A stretch of 64,000 nucleotides of DNA from Marivirga atlantica (GCF_016734805.1 NZ_JAERQG010000001.1:496001-560000), one strand, 5' to 3'; counted from the first letter of the stretch, positions 8,911 to 18,843 are shown. Numbers and translations: made by a program. The notes: a model not told the origin generated them from the sequence alone.

Positions 8911-10649
8911 GGAGCCATTAGCCTGTATATTGGGTATTGCAAGTGAGCTTTTTCGTAATGTTCTGATCTTTTGTAAATCCAGTCTAGCTGTGCATAATTA
9001 CTGTTAGCAAAAGCAGTATCTGTTTTTTGCAATTTGGAAAATTCAGCCTGTTCAGCTTCAGGCATATTGGCTAAAATTTCTTTTGCTTTAGGTTCAAACA
9101 CATAATCAGAAAAGCCTTCTTTTTGCTGAAGAATCGTGTCAAAGAAATTCCAATTAAAGAATGAGTCTTGAGCTTCAGGTTCTAATACTTCTACAATATA
9201 TTTTTTTGCTAATTGATTAGTAGGAACCAGATAATCACCTTTTCTGAAGCTCAAATTTTTCATATCTGCACTAACAGAAGTGTTATAGTGTAAATAATGA
9301 CCTTCATATGCCATGCCTGCAGTTTTATAATCGCTGATGTGGTAGGCTTCCACATTAAATACAGTATCTTTTTTCAGCTTATTCATTTTTACATCGTTGG
9401 CTCTAAGCCTGTCTATTAGGCCTTGCCAAGCTTGCGGAATTATATAATAATCAGGAACAGCTACTTTCTTAGTGCTGGTATAACTATTATAAAAAGGCAC
9501 TTCTTTTTCAATAGGTTTATCTCTATTGTAATGTAGTAATGGATTTCCCGTGAGCTCACTTTCAGGATAGCTGGTTTCGTAGCCTTTTAAAGTAATCATC
9601 CTAAAGCTTTCTTTATCGTTTTTCCACTGAACAGTTAGTGAGTCAGCATTAAGTAAAGCCTGTCGGTCAGCTTCACGCTTTGCTTTAATTGTTTCACCTT
9701 CTTTTGCTGTAAGCGCCACCATGGCTTCCAGAAAATCGTAGGTGTTTTCCACTCTTTGCTGATAAGGTTTCCACATGTGGCTTTCGCTAATGAAACCTAA
9801 AGTTTGGTATAGGCTTGTGTAACCACTTGAGTAACGTGCGGCATCCCAAAATTGAGTCCAACCATTGTTTGGAGTATCACCATGTACATTCACATATACT
9901 ATCGGCTCGCGGTCTTTTTGACGAAGCCTTTCAAATAAGGCGTTTTCAAAGTTGTTTTCGAGATAGTTTCCCAGCTCCCCATCTAATTTATTCCACTGCG
10001 TACTAATCAACGTTAATACATGTTGATGATCCGTACCATTAGTTACATGAGTATCCACAAAAACTTCAGGGTCTAATGTTTTGAATATTTGAACAAAGGA
10101 GAAAGCATTCTTAGAGTCCATTTTAATGAAGTCTCTGTTAAGGTCGAAATTTCTTGCATTGCCTCTGAAGCCGTAAGCTTTTGGTCCATTTTGATTTACT
10201 CGGGTGGTGCTATTTCTATTTAAAACACCACCAATATTGTAAAAGGGAATAAGAGCAATATTTACCGAATCAAGAAAGGAATAAATGCCACTATTTTGAG
10301 CAAAATTTCTGAGCAGCATCATGCTGGCATCTACCCCATCAGTTTCTCCGGCATGTATACCATTATTGATAAAAATGGTTGGCTTCTCACTTTTAGCTAA
10401 TGCCGATAAATCAAAAACTTTGTCTTTACTGAAAATAATAAGATGCAAAGGCTCTCCACTATCAGTGTCCCCCATCTTCTGCATATGAATTTCAGAAAAC
10501 TTATCTGAAAGCTTTTTCCAATAAGCTATCCCTTCCTGATAAGTAACCGTTTCTTTTCCATTTGATTGCTCAAACTTGGTTTGTAAATTCTGAGCATTAA
10601 CTTTTAATGATATGGAAAGAATAATAATGAAGCCTAATAACCTTAGCAT
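8907..10649 (-). CDS. M14-family zinc carboxypeptidase, secreted
   Basis: This enzyme of about 580 residues carries a signal peptide cleaved KVNA before Gln. I prefer the ATG at 10649 (MLRLLGFIII...) over a TTG at 10667, which would add six residues. Using the longer numbering, the M14 zinc motif is NNGIHAGETDG (H105, E108) with the third ligand H207 in VDTHVTNGTDHQH; the catalytic Glu is probably E295 in GFISESHMW. The substrate-binding NARNFDLNRDF motif is present near 170-180. M14 enzymes remove C-terminal residues from peptides; the large C-terminal half (about 330-586) is not assigned. It probably works in the periplasm or outside the cell. It is first in an apparent operon with the 47-residue peptide and J-domain genes. 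Confidence 0.88.
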   Translation of the reverse strand: MLRLLGFIIILSISLKVNAQNLQTKFEQSNGKETVTYQEGIAYWKKLSDKFSEIHMQKMGDTDSGEPLHLIIFSKDKVFDLSALAKSEKPTIFINNGIHAGETDGVDASMMLLRNFAQNSGIYSFLDSVNIALIPFYNIGGVLNRNSTTRVNQNGPKAYGFRGNARNFDLNRDFIKMDSKNAFSFVQIFKTLDPEVFVDTHVTNGTDHQHVLTLISTQWNKLDGELGNYLENNFENALFERLRQKDREPIVYVNVHGDTPNNGWTQFWDAARYSSGYTSLYQTLGFISESHMWKPYQQRVENTYDFLEAMVALTAKEGETIKAKREADRQALLNADSLTVQWKNDKESFRMITLKGYETSYPESELTGNPLLHYNRDKPIEKEVPFYNSYTSTKKVAVPDYYIIPQAWQGLIDRLRANDVKMNKLKKDTVFNVEAYHISDYKTAGMAYEGHYLHYNTSVSADMKNLSFRKGDYLVPTNQLAKKYIVEVLEPEAQDSFFNWNFFDTILQQKEGFSDYVFEPKAKEILANMPEAEQAEFSKLQKTDTAFANSNYAQLDWIYKRSEHYEKAHLQYPIYRLMAP

Positions 10650-10783
10650 AACAAAACGTTTTTTCAAATTCCAAAATACAAAATAAAGCCTGAACAGTTA
10701 AGTAATAAATTGATTAGCATTATAGAAAGATATTAATGGACTGATAATCAATTTTTAAGAGGTGAGCTTGATTATTCTTCATT

Positions 10784-10806
10784 CTAAGTGTAAATTGTAC
10801 ACTAAG
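10784..10806. promoter_or_regulatory. Operator-like dyad upstream of gltB
   Basis: CTAAGTGTA (10784-10792) and TACACTAAG (10798-10806) are inverted half-sites matching at 8 of 9 positions around an AATTG spacer, 39 bases before the gltB ATG. TACTTTTT at 10810-10817 is a 7/8 match to the -7 consensus right next to it. The position suits a repressor of glutamate synthase, but no regulator gene is adjacent, so the protein is unknown. Confidence 0.45.
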
Positions 10807-10845
10807 CTTTACTTTTTAGGCTACAAAAACCCTTGAACTCATTCT

Positions 10846-13800
10846 ATGCAAACACATAAAGGCTTATATCAACCTGACTTTGAACATGATGCCTGCGGAA
10901 TAGGTGCTATCGTTAATATTGATGGTCAACAAGAACATCAGCTCATTCAAGATGCGCTGGACATGCTCGAGAATATGGAGCATCGTGGAGGTACTGGAGC
11001 AGATCCTTCTACTGGTGATGGTGCTGGTATTATGCTTCAAATAACTCCGGCACTAGTAGCATCTTTTGCGAAGGAAGCAGCACTGGAATTAGACCCAGAT
11101 CTACCCGTTGGGATAGGAATGTTTTTCTTTCCTACTATTTCTTCAGTAGTAGCACAATGCAAGGATGTAATTGAAGACTATGCTAAAAAGCTCAACTTAG
11201 CCATTGTTGGTTATAGGGAAGTGCCCGTTGATAAAACCGTTCCTGGTGCTGGGGCTAAAAAAGTGGAGCCACTTACAGAGCAAATTTTTGTTCAGCCACA
11301 AAAGCCTATGAATAACGATGAATTGGAGCGCAAGTTATTTGTAATGCGAATGGCTGCTACCCATCATATTGGTCATAATGTGGAAGGAAATAATAAAGCA
11401 TTTTACGCTTGTAGTCTTTCTACAAAATCAATTATTTATAAAGGTCAATTGAGAACAAACCAGCTCAGACCTTATTATAAAGACCTCACTAATGCTAAAA
11501 TTGCCAGCACTTTTGCTATTATCCATTCACGTTTTTCTACCAACACCTTTCCTAATTGGAAGCTTGCACAGCCATTCCGTTTTATAGCCCATAATGGTGA
11601 AATAAACACAATTCGTGGGAATGTAACAAAGATGAAATCTAAGGAAGCAAACTTTAAATCTAAAGTTTTCTCTGACGATGAATTGCAAATGTTGCTTCCA
11701 GTAACAAACCCGGAACATTCTGACTCTGCCAATTTAGACGCCTTGGTAGAAATGCTTGTGCTCGATGGCCGACCTCTTGAACAGGTAATGATGATGATGG
11801 TGCCCGAAGCCTGGCAGAATAATGATTATATGGACAAGGAGCGCAAAGCTTTTTATAAATATTTTGCCTCACTGATGGAGCCCTGGGATGGACCGGCAGC
11901 TCTTATATTCACAGATGGCCATAAAGTGGGCGCTACCTTAGACAGAAATGGACTTCGTCCAGCTCGCTTTGCAGTAACAAAAAATAATAGGTTTATTTTA
12001 GCCTCAGAAGCAGGAGCCCTCATTATACCCGAAGAAGATATTATTCAAAAAGGACGACTACAGCCGGGTAAAATGATAGTAGCAGATTTTTCTAATAATC
12101 TACTCAAGTTTGATGATGAAATAAAACAGAAAATTGTAAAGAAAAACCCCTACAGCGAGTGGATCAATGCACATAGAATGAAGTTGCGCTTGCTGCCAGA
12201 ACCCGAAGAAGGCCCCCAGGCTATACCCACAAAGGATTTATTTACTTATCAAAAAGCATTTGGTTACACCTCAGAGGAGCTCAAGGTAATACTGCAGGAT
12301 ATGGCCGAAAGAGCCACAGAACCGATAGGTTCAATGGGTGCAGATACCCCTTTAGCCATTTTAAGTAAGCAAAGTCAACATATTGCTAATTACTTTAAGC
12401 AACTATTTGCCCAGGTAAGTAACCCACCGATTGATCCCATCAGGGAGCGCATGGTGATGTCTCTTTTCACCAGAGTAGGAAAAAGTCATAATATTTTAAA
12501 GGAAACAGCTGATCACGCACATCAGATTCATATTTCGCAACCAGTACTGTTGGCCGCTGATCTTGCTAAATTTAAGTACCTGTCTGATATAGGTTTTGGC
12601 TATCAAACAATCAACTGTGTATTTGAGGCTGACGGTAAAAATGGAAGATTAGAAGAAGCCTTAGATAGAATCTGTCTGGAGGCGGAACAAGCTGCTATTG
12701 CTGGCAAAGTGGTGTTGATTTTATCTGATAAAAAGATTGATGAAAATCATGCACCTATTCCTTCACTATTATCAACTGGTGCTGTACATCAACACTTGGT
12801 AAAGAAAAACCTTAGAACTGAAACAGGCTTAGTTGTTGAAGCTGGTGATGTACGCGAAACGCATCACTTTGCTACTATTATTGGCTATGGTGCCAGTGCT
12901 GTAAATCCTTATTTAGCACTTCAAACCATTGAAGAGCTTTATGAAAAAGGCAAAATTGATATTGAGGGTGACTCCAGAAAAGCACTTGAAAATTACCAAC
13001 AAGCTATTGGTTATGGCTTATTGAAAATCCTTTCCAAAATGGGAATCAGCACTTTGCAATCTTATCAGGCAGCGCAAATTTTTGAGGCGCTAGGTTTAAG
13101 TCGTAAAGTGGTGGATAGATGCTTTACTGGAACCATCAGCAGAATTGAAGGTCTTGATTTTGATGGATTGGCAAAAGAAGTACTTGTTAAGCATCAGCAG
13201 GCATATAAAAATGCTGAGCTTTTCAATCGACTTGAAGTAGGTGGTGTTTATCAATGGAAATATAGGGGTGAAAAACATCTCTTCAATCCTGAAACTATTC
13301 ATCTATTACAGCAGTCAACCAAGACCAATAACTTTGATTTATTCAAAGAGTATACTACCAAGATAAATAACCAATCTAAAGAAGCGATTACACTGCGCTC
13401 TTTACTTGAGTTTAAAAAGCGCACACCAATTGATATTTCTGAAGTTGAGCCGGCTGAGAAAATTATGAGGCGCTTTGCAACAGGTGCTATGTCATTTGGT
13501 TCTATTTCACATGAAGCGCATTCCACTTTGGCTATAGCCATGAACCGTATTGGCGCCAAAAGCAATAGTGGTGAAGGAGGAGAAGACGAAGTACGTTTTG
13601 AAATGAAGCCTAATGGAGACTTAGAAAGGTCAGCCATCAAACAAGTGGCATCAGGCCGCTTTGGTGTAACAAGTTATTACCTCACTAATGCCGATGAGTT
13701 ACAAATTAAAATGGCTCAAGGTGCTAAGCCAGGTGAAGGTGGTCAGCTGCCCGGCCATAAGGTAGATGATTGGATTGGTAGAGTAAGACATTCCACTCCC

Positions 13801-15369
13801 GGAGTTGGTTTAATTTCGCCACCACCACATCATGACATTTATTCTATTGAAGACTTAGCCCAGCTCATTTACGATTTAAAAAATGCCAATCGCCAGGCAC
13901 GGATTAATGTGAAGCTGGTATCACAGGCAGGTGTTGGTACAGTGGCTGCAGGTGTTTCTAAAGCAAATGCAGATGTTGTACTTATCTCTGGTGCCGATGG
14001 CGGAACAGGGGCTTCTCCTTTAAGTTCTATTCGCCATGCAGGTTTGCCTTGGGAACTAGGTTTGGCTGAAGCCCATCAAACACTTGTAAAAAATGATTTG
14101 AGGAGTAGGATTACCGTTCAGACTGATGGCCAAATAAGAACTGGACGAGATTTAGCTATTGCCACCTTACTAGGAGCAGAAGAATGGGGAATTTCAACTG
14201 CGGCACTAGTTGTTGAAGGCTGTATAATGATGCGCAAGTGTCATACCAATACTTGCCCGGTTGGCGTTGCCACGCAAAATCCAGAGTTAAGAAAGCTGTT
14301 TACTGGTAAGCCGGAACATGTGGTGAACTTCTTTAACTTCTTGGCGGAAGACTTAAGAGAAATCATGGCTTCTCTCGGGTTTAGAACAGTTAACGAAATG
14401 GTAGGCCATTCTGAAATTCTGAGGATGCGTCATGATGTGAACCACTGGAAACTTGAGGACATTGATTTAAATGCTGTGCTTTATCGAGAGCATGTGCCTG
14501 AACATGTAGGTATTTACAAACAGATAGAGCAAGAGCACGAACTGGAAGAAGTGCTTGATCACCAATTACTCGAAAAAGCACAACCAGCTATTAAAGAAGG
14601 TAAAAAGGTAAAACATGAATTTGCCATTAGGAATATCAATAGAGCTGTAGGAGCCATCTTATCAAATGAAATCAGCAAAGTGCATAAAGGCGATGGTTTA
14701 GCTGAAGATAGCATCCATTATAAGTTTACAGGTTCAGCTGGTCAAAGTTTTGGAGCCTTTTTGGCCAAAGGTGTTCACTTTGAAGTGGAAGGTGAGTCGA
14801 ACGATTACTTCGGTAAAGGTTTATCAGGAGGCTTCATCACCATTTATCCATCAAAAAAATCATCTATTAAGGCAGATAACAACATCATTATTGGCAATGT
14901 AGCTTTTTATGGAGCCACATCAGGTAGCAGCTTTATTAATGGAATGGCCGGAGAGAGATTCTGTGTAAGAAACTCAGGTGTAACAACGGTAGTAGAAGGC
15001 GTGGGCGATCATGCTTGTGAATACATGACAGGCGGTCGTGTAGTGGTGCTAGGAGAAACAGGACAAAACTTTGCAGCAGGAATGAGTGGTGGAATCGCTT
15101 ATGTATTTGATGAGGAAAGTATTTTCGAAAGCAGATGTAACAAAGCAATGGTAAGTTTGGAAGATGTGGTCGACAAAAAGGAAGAGGAATACCTGAAAGG
15201 GTTAATTGAAAAGCATCTTGAACTAACCAATAGTATCAAAGCTAAAAAGGTGTTAGATAACTGGGAGTTTAACCTTTCAAAATTCATCAAAGTAATACCT
15301 TTCGACTATAAGCGTGTATTGGAAGAAAGAGAGAATAAAGAAAAAGCAAAAAATAAAATAGTAGCATAA
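10846..15369 (+). CDS. gltB: Glutamate synthase large (alpha) subunit
   Basis: This 1507-residue enzyme (normal family length) makes two glutamates from 2-oxoglutarate and glutamine. A short propeptide ends before C17 in HDACGIGAI, the N-terminal nucleophile of the class II glutamine amidotransferase domain (to about 430). A central linking domain follows, then the FMN-binding synthase domain (about 870-1240, with GGTGASPLSSIRHAG). The 3Fe-4S cysteines appear in CIMMRKCHTNTCPVG, and the C-terminal beta-helix (about 1280-1480) is Gly-rich. The small subunit gene begins on the last base of its stop (TAATG), giving coupled 1:1 synthesis. The inverted repeat at 10784-10806 may regulate it. Confidence 0.97.
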   Translation: MQTHKGLYQPDFEHDACGIGAIVNIDGQQEHQLIQDALDMLENMEHRGGTGADPSTGDGAGIMLQITPALVASFAKEAALELDPDLPVGIGMFFFPTISSVVAQCKDVIEDYAKKLNLAIVGYREVPVDKTVPGAGAKKVEPLTEQIFVQPQKPMNNDELERKLFVMRMAATHHIGHNVEGNNKAFYACSLSTKSIIYKGQLRTNQLRPYYKDLTNAKIASTFAIIHSRFSTNTFPNWKLAQPFRFIAHNGEINTIRGNVTKMKSKEANFKSKVFSDDELQMLLPVTNPEHSDSANLDALVEMLVLDGRPLEQVMMMMVPEAWQNNDYMDKERKAFYKYFASLMEPWDGPAALIFTDGHKVGATLDRNGLRPARFAVTKNNRFILASEAGALIIPEEDIIQKGRLQPGKMIVADFSNNLLKFDDEIKQKIVKKNPYSEWINAHRMKLRLLPEPEEGPQAIPTKDLFTYQKAFGYTSEELKVILQDMAERATEPIGSMGADTPLAILSKQSQHIANYFKQLFAQVSNPPIDPIRERMVMSLFTRVGKSHNILKETADHAHQIHISQPVLLAADLAKFKYLSDIGFGYQTINCVFEADGKNGRLEEALDRICLEAEQAAIAGKVVLILSDKKIDENHAPIPSLLSTGAVHQHLVKKNLRTETGLVVEAGDVRETHHFATIIGYGASAVNPYLALQTIEELYEKGKIDIEGDSRKALENYQQAIGYGLLKILSKMGISTLQSYQAAQIFEALGLSRKVVDRCFTGTISRIEGLDFDGLAKEVLVKHQQAYKNAELFNRLEVGGVYQWKYRGEKHLFNPETIHLLQQSTKTNNFDLFKEYTTKINNQSKEAITLRSLLEFKKRTPIDISEVEPAEKIMRRFATGAMSFGSISHEAHSTLAIAMNRIGAKSNSGEGGEDEVRFEMKPNGDLERSAIKQVASGRFGVTSYYLTNADELQIKMAQGAKPGEGGQLPGHKVDDWIGRVRHSTPGVGLISPPPHHDIYSIEDLAQLIYDLKNANRQARINVKLVSQAGVGTVAAGVSKANADVVLISGADGGTGASPLSSIRHAGLPWELGLAEAHQTLVKNDLRSRITVQTDGQIRTGRDLAIATLLGAEEWGISTAALVVEGCIMMRKCHTNTCPVGVATQNPELRKLFTGKPEHVVNFFNFLAEDLREIMASLGFRTVNEMVGHSEILRMRHDVNHWKLEDIDLNAVLYREHVPEHVGIYKQIEQEHELEEVLDHQLLEKAQPAIKEGKKVKHEFAIRNINRAVGAILSNEISKVHKGDGLAEDSIHYKFTGSAGQSFGAFLAKGVHFEVEGESNDYFGKGLSGGFITIYPSKKSSIKADNNIIIGNVAFYGATSGSSFINGMAGERFCVRNSGVTTVVEGVGDHACEYMTGGRVVVLGETGQNFAAGMSGGIAYVFDEESIFESRCNKAMVSLEDVVDKKEEEYLKGLIEKHLELTNSIKAKKVLDNWEFNLSKFIKVIPFDYKRVLEERENKEKAKNKIVA

Positions 15370-16820
15370 TGGGACAGCTAGATGGTTTTTTAAAGTATGA
15401 CAGAGAATTGCCTGACAGCAGGCCGCCAGAGAACAGAGTTGGTGATTTTAAAGAAATCTACCAGCCATTTCCTGAAGAGAAAACCAAGAAGCAAGCCGCG
15501 CGCTGCATGGATTGCGGTATTCCTTTTTGTCATTCAGGCTGCCCCTTAGGAAATATAATTCCTGAATTTAATGATGCAGTTTATCAGGAAGATTGGGAAG
15601 AGGCAGCATCTATTTTACATAGCACTAATAACTTTCCTGAGTTTACAGGAAGGATTTGTCCTGCTCCATGCGAGGCGAGTTGTGTTTTAGGAATTAACAA
15701 GCCTCCTGTTGCCATTGAGCATATCGAGAAAACCATTGCTGAAAAAGCTTTTGAACTGGGTTACATTAAACCCAAACCGCCCAAAAATAGAACAGGAAAA
15801 AAAGTAGCTGTCATAGGTTCGGGCCCTGCAGGCTTAGCCGCAGCAGATCAGTTGAATAAAGCAGGCCATTGGGTGACGGTTTTTGAAAGAGAAAATAGAA
15901 TTGGCGGTTTACTGCGTTATGGTATCCCTGACTTCAAACTTGAAAAGCCAATCATTGACAGAAGGCTTGACATTATGAACGAAGAAGGTGTAATCTTTAA
16001 AATGAATGCTGAAGTCGGTAAAAACATTAATCCTGAAGGTTTAAAAAATGACTTTGATTCTATTGTGATCTGCACGGGCTCAACTAAAGCGAGAGATTTA
16101 AACATACCCGGCCGTGATTTAGAGGGCGTACACTTTGCAATGGATTTTCTAAGCAGACAAAACAAAGAAGTTGCCGGAGATAATATACAAGATCCTATTT
16201 CTGCCAAGGATAAAAATGTTGTAGTAATAGGTGGAGGAGATACCGGTTCTGACTGTATTGGAACTTCACACAGACAAGGAGCTAAATCTGTTTTACAATT
16301 AGAGTTAATGCCAAAACCTCCGAAGGAAAGAGGTGAAAAGGATCCGTGGCCCTTATGGCCTATGACGCTCAGAACTTCTTCATCTCATGAAGAAGGTGGA
16401 GAAAGAAAATGGAGTATTCTCACTAAAACCTTTCAGGGAGAGGAGGGCAAGCTCACACACATAGAGTTGGTTGATATTGAGTGGGTGGAAAAAGATGGAC
16501 GCAAAGAAATGAAAGAAATAGAAGGTTCTTCCAGATTGGTGCCTTGTGAATTAGCCTTGTTAGCTATTGGCTTTGTAAGCCCAGAGCAATCTCTTTTGAA
16601 AAGCTTTGGTGTAAATGCCACTAAAACCGGCTTAGTAAAAGCAGATAAATATAAAACTAACCAGGAAGAAATTTTCACTGCCGGAGATGCCAGAAGAGGC
16701 CAGTCACTAGTAGTTTGGGCTATTATGGAAGGTAGAGAAGCAGCCAGATCGGTTGATAAATTCTTAACCAACAAAAGCATTTTGCCTGCTAAGAAAAAGT
16801 CTGTTTATCAGGTGGGATAA
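15369..16820 (+). CDS. gltD: Glutamate synthase small (beta) subunit
   Basis: This 483-residue flavoprotein passes electrons from NAD(P)H to the large subunit. The N-terminal domain carries two cysteine clusters for 4Fe-4S centres (RCMDCGIPFCHSGCPLG near 46-62 and GRICPAPCEASC near 94-105). Two Rossmann segments follow: FAD-binding VIGSGPAGLAAA near 150 and NAD(P)-binding VIGGGDTGSDC near 287. A final AGDARRGQSLVVWAI motif belongs to the FAD site. Length and domain order match bacterial GltD. The ATG overlaps the gltB stop by one base. It is followed by an imperfect inverted repeat at 16828-16883 that may help end the transcript. Confidence 0.97.
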   Translation: MGQLDGFLKYDRELPDSRPPENRVGDFKEIYQPFPEEKTKKQAARCMDCGIPFCHSGCPLGNIIPEFNDAVYQEDWEEAASILHSTNNFPEFTGRICPAPCEASCVLGINKPPVAIEHIEKTIAEKAFELGYIKPKPPKNRTGKKVAVIGSGPAGLAAADQLNKAGHWVTVFERENRIGGLLRYGIPDFKLEKPIIDRRLDIMNEEGVIFKMNAEVGKNINPEGLKNDFDSIVICTGSTKARDLNIPGRDLEGVHFAMDFLSRQNKEVAGDNIQDPISAKDKNVVVIGGGDTGSDCIGTSHRQGAKSVLQLELMPKPPKERGEKDPWPLWPMTLRTSSSHEEGGERKWSILTKTFQGEEGKLTHIELVDIEWVEKDGRKEMKEIEGSSRLVPCELALLAIGFVSPEQSLLKSFGVNATKTGLVKADKYKTNQEEIFTAGDARRGQSLVVWAIMEGREAARSVDKFLTNKSILPAKKKSVYQVG

Positions 16821-16827
16821 TTTAAAA

Positions 16828-16883
16828 GTCAGACGACAGTCGGACGGATACGTGCTATTAGCATTATCCGACTACCGTCTGAT
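16828..16883. repeat. Imperfect inverted repeat downstream of gltD
   Basis: The left arm (16828-16850) and right arm (16865-16883) pair over about 17 bases except for a two-base mismatch and a 4-base insertion, with a 14-base loop. The left arm itself contains two copies of GTCRGACG, 11 bases apart. The remaining gap to 16923 is a C/A-rich tract of CCCAA-like units. It lies between convergent genes, so it may act as a bidirectional terminator, but there is no T-run and the shape resembles dispersed palindromic intergenic repeats. Confidence 0.55.
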
Positions 16884-16923
16884 TAATTACATCTCCCAAA
16901 ACCTAACTCCCAATCCCCAACTC

Positions 16924-17523
16924 CTAATAGTTATTCACAAAACTTACTTCGTAGTCGAACCTTCCATAGGTAACCTCTATGTTTTCACCGGGTATGGTAA
17001 AGCTGAAGGTTCCAGAAATGATAACTGATCCTTCTTCAAATAGGCTTACGGAAACGTCTGCCCTTTTAACACTTTTAAAATAAATTTGACCTACCCCGCC
17101 TGCATAAGTTTCATCAAATAAAAGAGATTCCATGATGGCTGTATTTTGTGCACCATCAAGCTGAATTTTTTGTTCATCCAGCTTTACCAATTCACGAGCT
17201 TCATCAATGCCGAAGTCTTTCAGACTAAAATGTAGTAAAAGATCTTCACGCTCATCAAGTAGGCCATAAAATGTGATAATAAGACTATCAGCATCATCAT
17301 AGCTTACCACGTCAATATCTGATTCATAAAAGTTGTAATCATAATTGTAGTAGTCATCTGTAGACCATATATCACCATTGATTAGTGCTGCACTGGCATT
17401 GTTACCATCTTCAGTATATTTCACTAATCTAGGATCAAGCGGATCAGGAATAAAAACACTATCCTGACAGCCAGCTAGAATAGCAATGCAGAACAAAGCG
17501 GAGATTTTAATAAGTTTAGTCAT
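16924..17523 (-). CDS. Unknown lipoprotein
   Basis: This 199-residue protein has a lipoprotein signal peptide with lipobox LAGC (Cys19) followed by QDS. The mature part is acidic, Asp/Tyr-rich near residues 55-75 (DDYYNYDYNFYESDIDVV), and then shows alternating beta-strand character with no catalytic motif I can name. It follows the beta-barrel gene with an 8-base overlap, so the two are co-translated and probably work together at the outer membrane. No family was recognised, and no function is proposed. Confidence 0.75.
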   Translation of the reverse strand: MTKLIKISALFCIAILAGCQDSVFIPDPLDPRLVKYTEDGNNASAALINGDIWSTDDYYNYDYNFYESDIDVVSYDDADSLIITFYGLLDEREDLLLHFSLKDFGIDEARELVKLDEQKIQLDGAQNTAIMESLLFDETYAGGVGQIYFKSVKRADVSVSLFEEGSVIISGTFSFTIPGENIEVTYGRFDYEVSFVNNY

Positions 17524-18130
17524 TTCCTGAAAGTTTGAATTTTATTCCTAATGAAACCATGGTATTATGTATGTCTTCAATCTTACCATTAAAATTGCCT
17601 ATTTCATCAATCCTTTGGTAGCTTACCATGGGTAAAATTCCGTAAGAAGCATTGACATATATGCTTAACATATTGCCTTCGAATAGATTGAAACCGAATA
17701 CCGCAGCTATATCCTCTCTACGGTAGTTGTATTTATATTCCTCCTCTCTAAGTACCATCATTCTAAATTGCGCACCCGCCTCCACAGAAATAGCGTCTGA
17801 GAGCTGCAATTTATAGAGTAAAGGTAGCGCAAGGTATTTAAACCTTTTGGAGTAAGTAGTTTCGTCAAAATCTTGGTTATACCCAGCTACCATAAATAGA
17901 ATTCCTGTTTTTAGGTGATGAATAGAGCTGTCTTTTAACTGAAAGCTTGTTAAAAGGCCAATCGTTGGCGTGACTATCGCTTTTTGATTTGGCAAAACGC
18001 CATCATTCATCGCGTATGAATAATTTAAACCTGCTACGGCTTCTACTTGTGAGAAGGCCTTTTGATGACCCAAAAACCATAATGCGACAAGCAAAATGAG
18101 AAGTTGGCAGTTTTTGATTTTTAAGGGCAT
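17516..18130 (-). CDS. Small outer-membrane beta-barrel protein (PorT-like)
   Basis: This 204-residue protein begins with a signal peptide (about 1-28, cleaved KAFS before Gln). The rest alternates short amphipathic strands typical of the 8-stranded PorT/OMP_b-brl class: GLNYSYAMND, ISVEAGAQFRMMV, and a last strand MVSLGIKFKLSG. It overlaps the downstream lipoprotein gene by 8 bases, forming a two-gene unit. The function of such small barrels is generally unknown. The nearest upstream gene is divergent, with 150 bases between; a 9-base inverted repeat with a 30-base loop (18193-18201 / 18232-18240) lies there, and I cannot assign a role to it. Confidence 0.75.
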   Translation of the reverse strand: MPLKIKNCQLLILLVALWFLGHQKAFSQVEAVAGLNYSYAMNDGVLPNQKAIVTPTIGLLTSFQLKDSSIHHLKTGILFMVAGYNQDFDETTYSKRFKYLALPLLYKLQLSDAISVEAGAQFRMMVLREEEYKYNYRREDIAAVFGFNLFEGNMLSIYVNASYGILPMVSYQRIDEIGNFNGKIEDIHNTMVSLGIKFKLSGND

Positions 18131-18280
18131 TGTGAAATGATCGTTAAGTCCGGAATAGTGACACAGTTTAAGGCAAAAAGGTTTGAAGTTGAAGAATAGC
18201 AGTAATCTTTTGCAAGAAAGAAAGAACTTGATGCTATTCTAAAACCAATGAACTATACTAGCTGTTTAAGCGCGTAATAA

Positions 18281-18685
18281 ATGCGATACGCTACATTTCA
18301 AAAAATAGGGGATAATTGTTTTAAGGTAGTATTTACTGGAGAAAAGGCTACTAAAAGAAACTTTCAGGAATACCTGGATGATCTGCAATACTGTCATCTG
18401 GATAGAAAGCCTGTGACCATATTGTTTGATGCTACAAAGGCCAAGGTGCCAGCCTTGAATTTACAAAGAAAGCAGGCAGATTGGATGAGTATCAATAGGA
18501 TAATGATTGAAAAGTACTGTTTAGGAACAGCCTATGTGATAGATAAGCCTGCTATCAGATTAGTGCTTGAACTTATTTTTTCTTTTTACAACCAACCTGC
18601 TCCATTTAAAATCTTTAAATGTGAGGAGGAAGCCCTGGAGTGGCTTCAAAGTTTAGAGTTAGAACAGGAAAGACTTCAGGCATAA
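18281..18685 (+). CDS. SpoIIAA-like (STAS/SEC14-type) protein
   Basis: This 134-residue cytoplasmic protein has no signal or membrane segment. The pattern KPVTILFDATKA (strand then loop), a long helix, a further strand (GTAYVID) and a final acidic helix EEEALEWLQSLE follow the layout of SpoIIAA-like STAS/SEC14 proteins, which often bind lipids or act as small regulatory modules. The resemblance is structural and by pattern only. It is a single gene with its own terminator (18801-18828) and no operon partner. Function unknown. Confidence 0.6.
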   Translation: MRYATFQKIGDNCFKVVFTGEKATKRNFQEYLDDLQYCHLDRKPVTILFDATKAKVPALNLQRKQADWMSINRIMIEKYCLGTAYVIDKPAIRLVLELIFSFYNQPAPFKIFKCEEEALEWLQSLELEQERLQA

Positions 18686-18800
18686 TCCATTCTATAAGCG
18701 AAGTAAGAATTATTAAGCGCTAATGGATTAAGAAATTACGCGAGGGTATTTTAACTTACTCCCAATTTTGACAATAAGTAACGCTTAATAGTCTTTAATA

Positions 18801-18828
18801 AAAAAGGACTGTATCAACAGTCCTTTTT
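18801..18828. terminator. Bidirectional intrinsic terminator
   Basis: An 11-base stem (GGACTG core plus A/T pairs) with loop TATCAA is flanked by A-run and T-run, so it works on both strands. It separates the SpoIIAA-like gene (+) from the gltX-67aa operon (-). Confidence 0.9.
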
Positions 18829-18843
18829 TTGTAAATGAAAAAC

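Noticed and set aside
18193-18240. 9-base inverted repeat (AGAATAGCA/TGCTATTCT) in a divergent gap
   Set aside because: The 30-base loop and lack of a promoter or T-run context leave no supported role.
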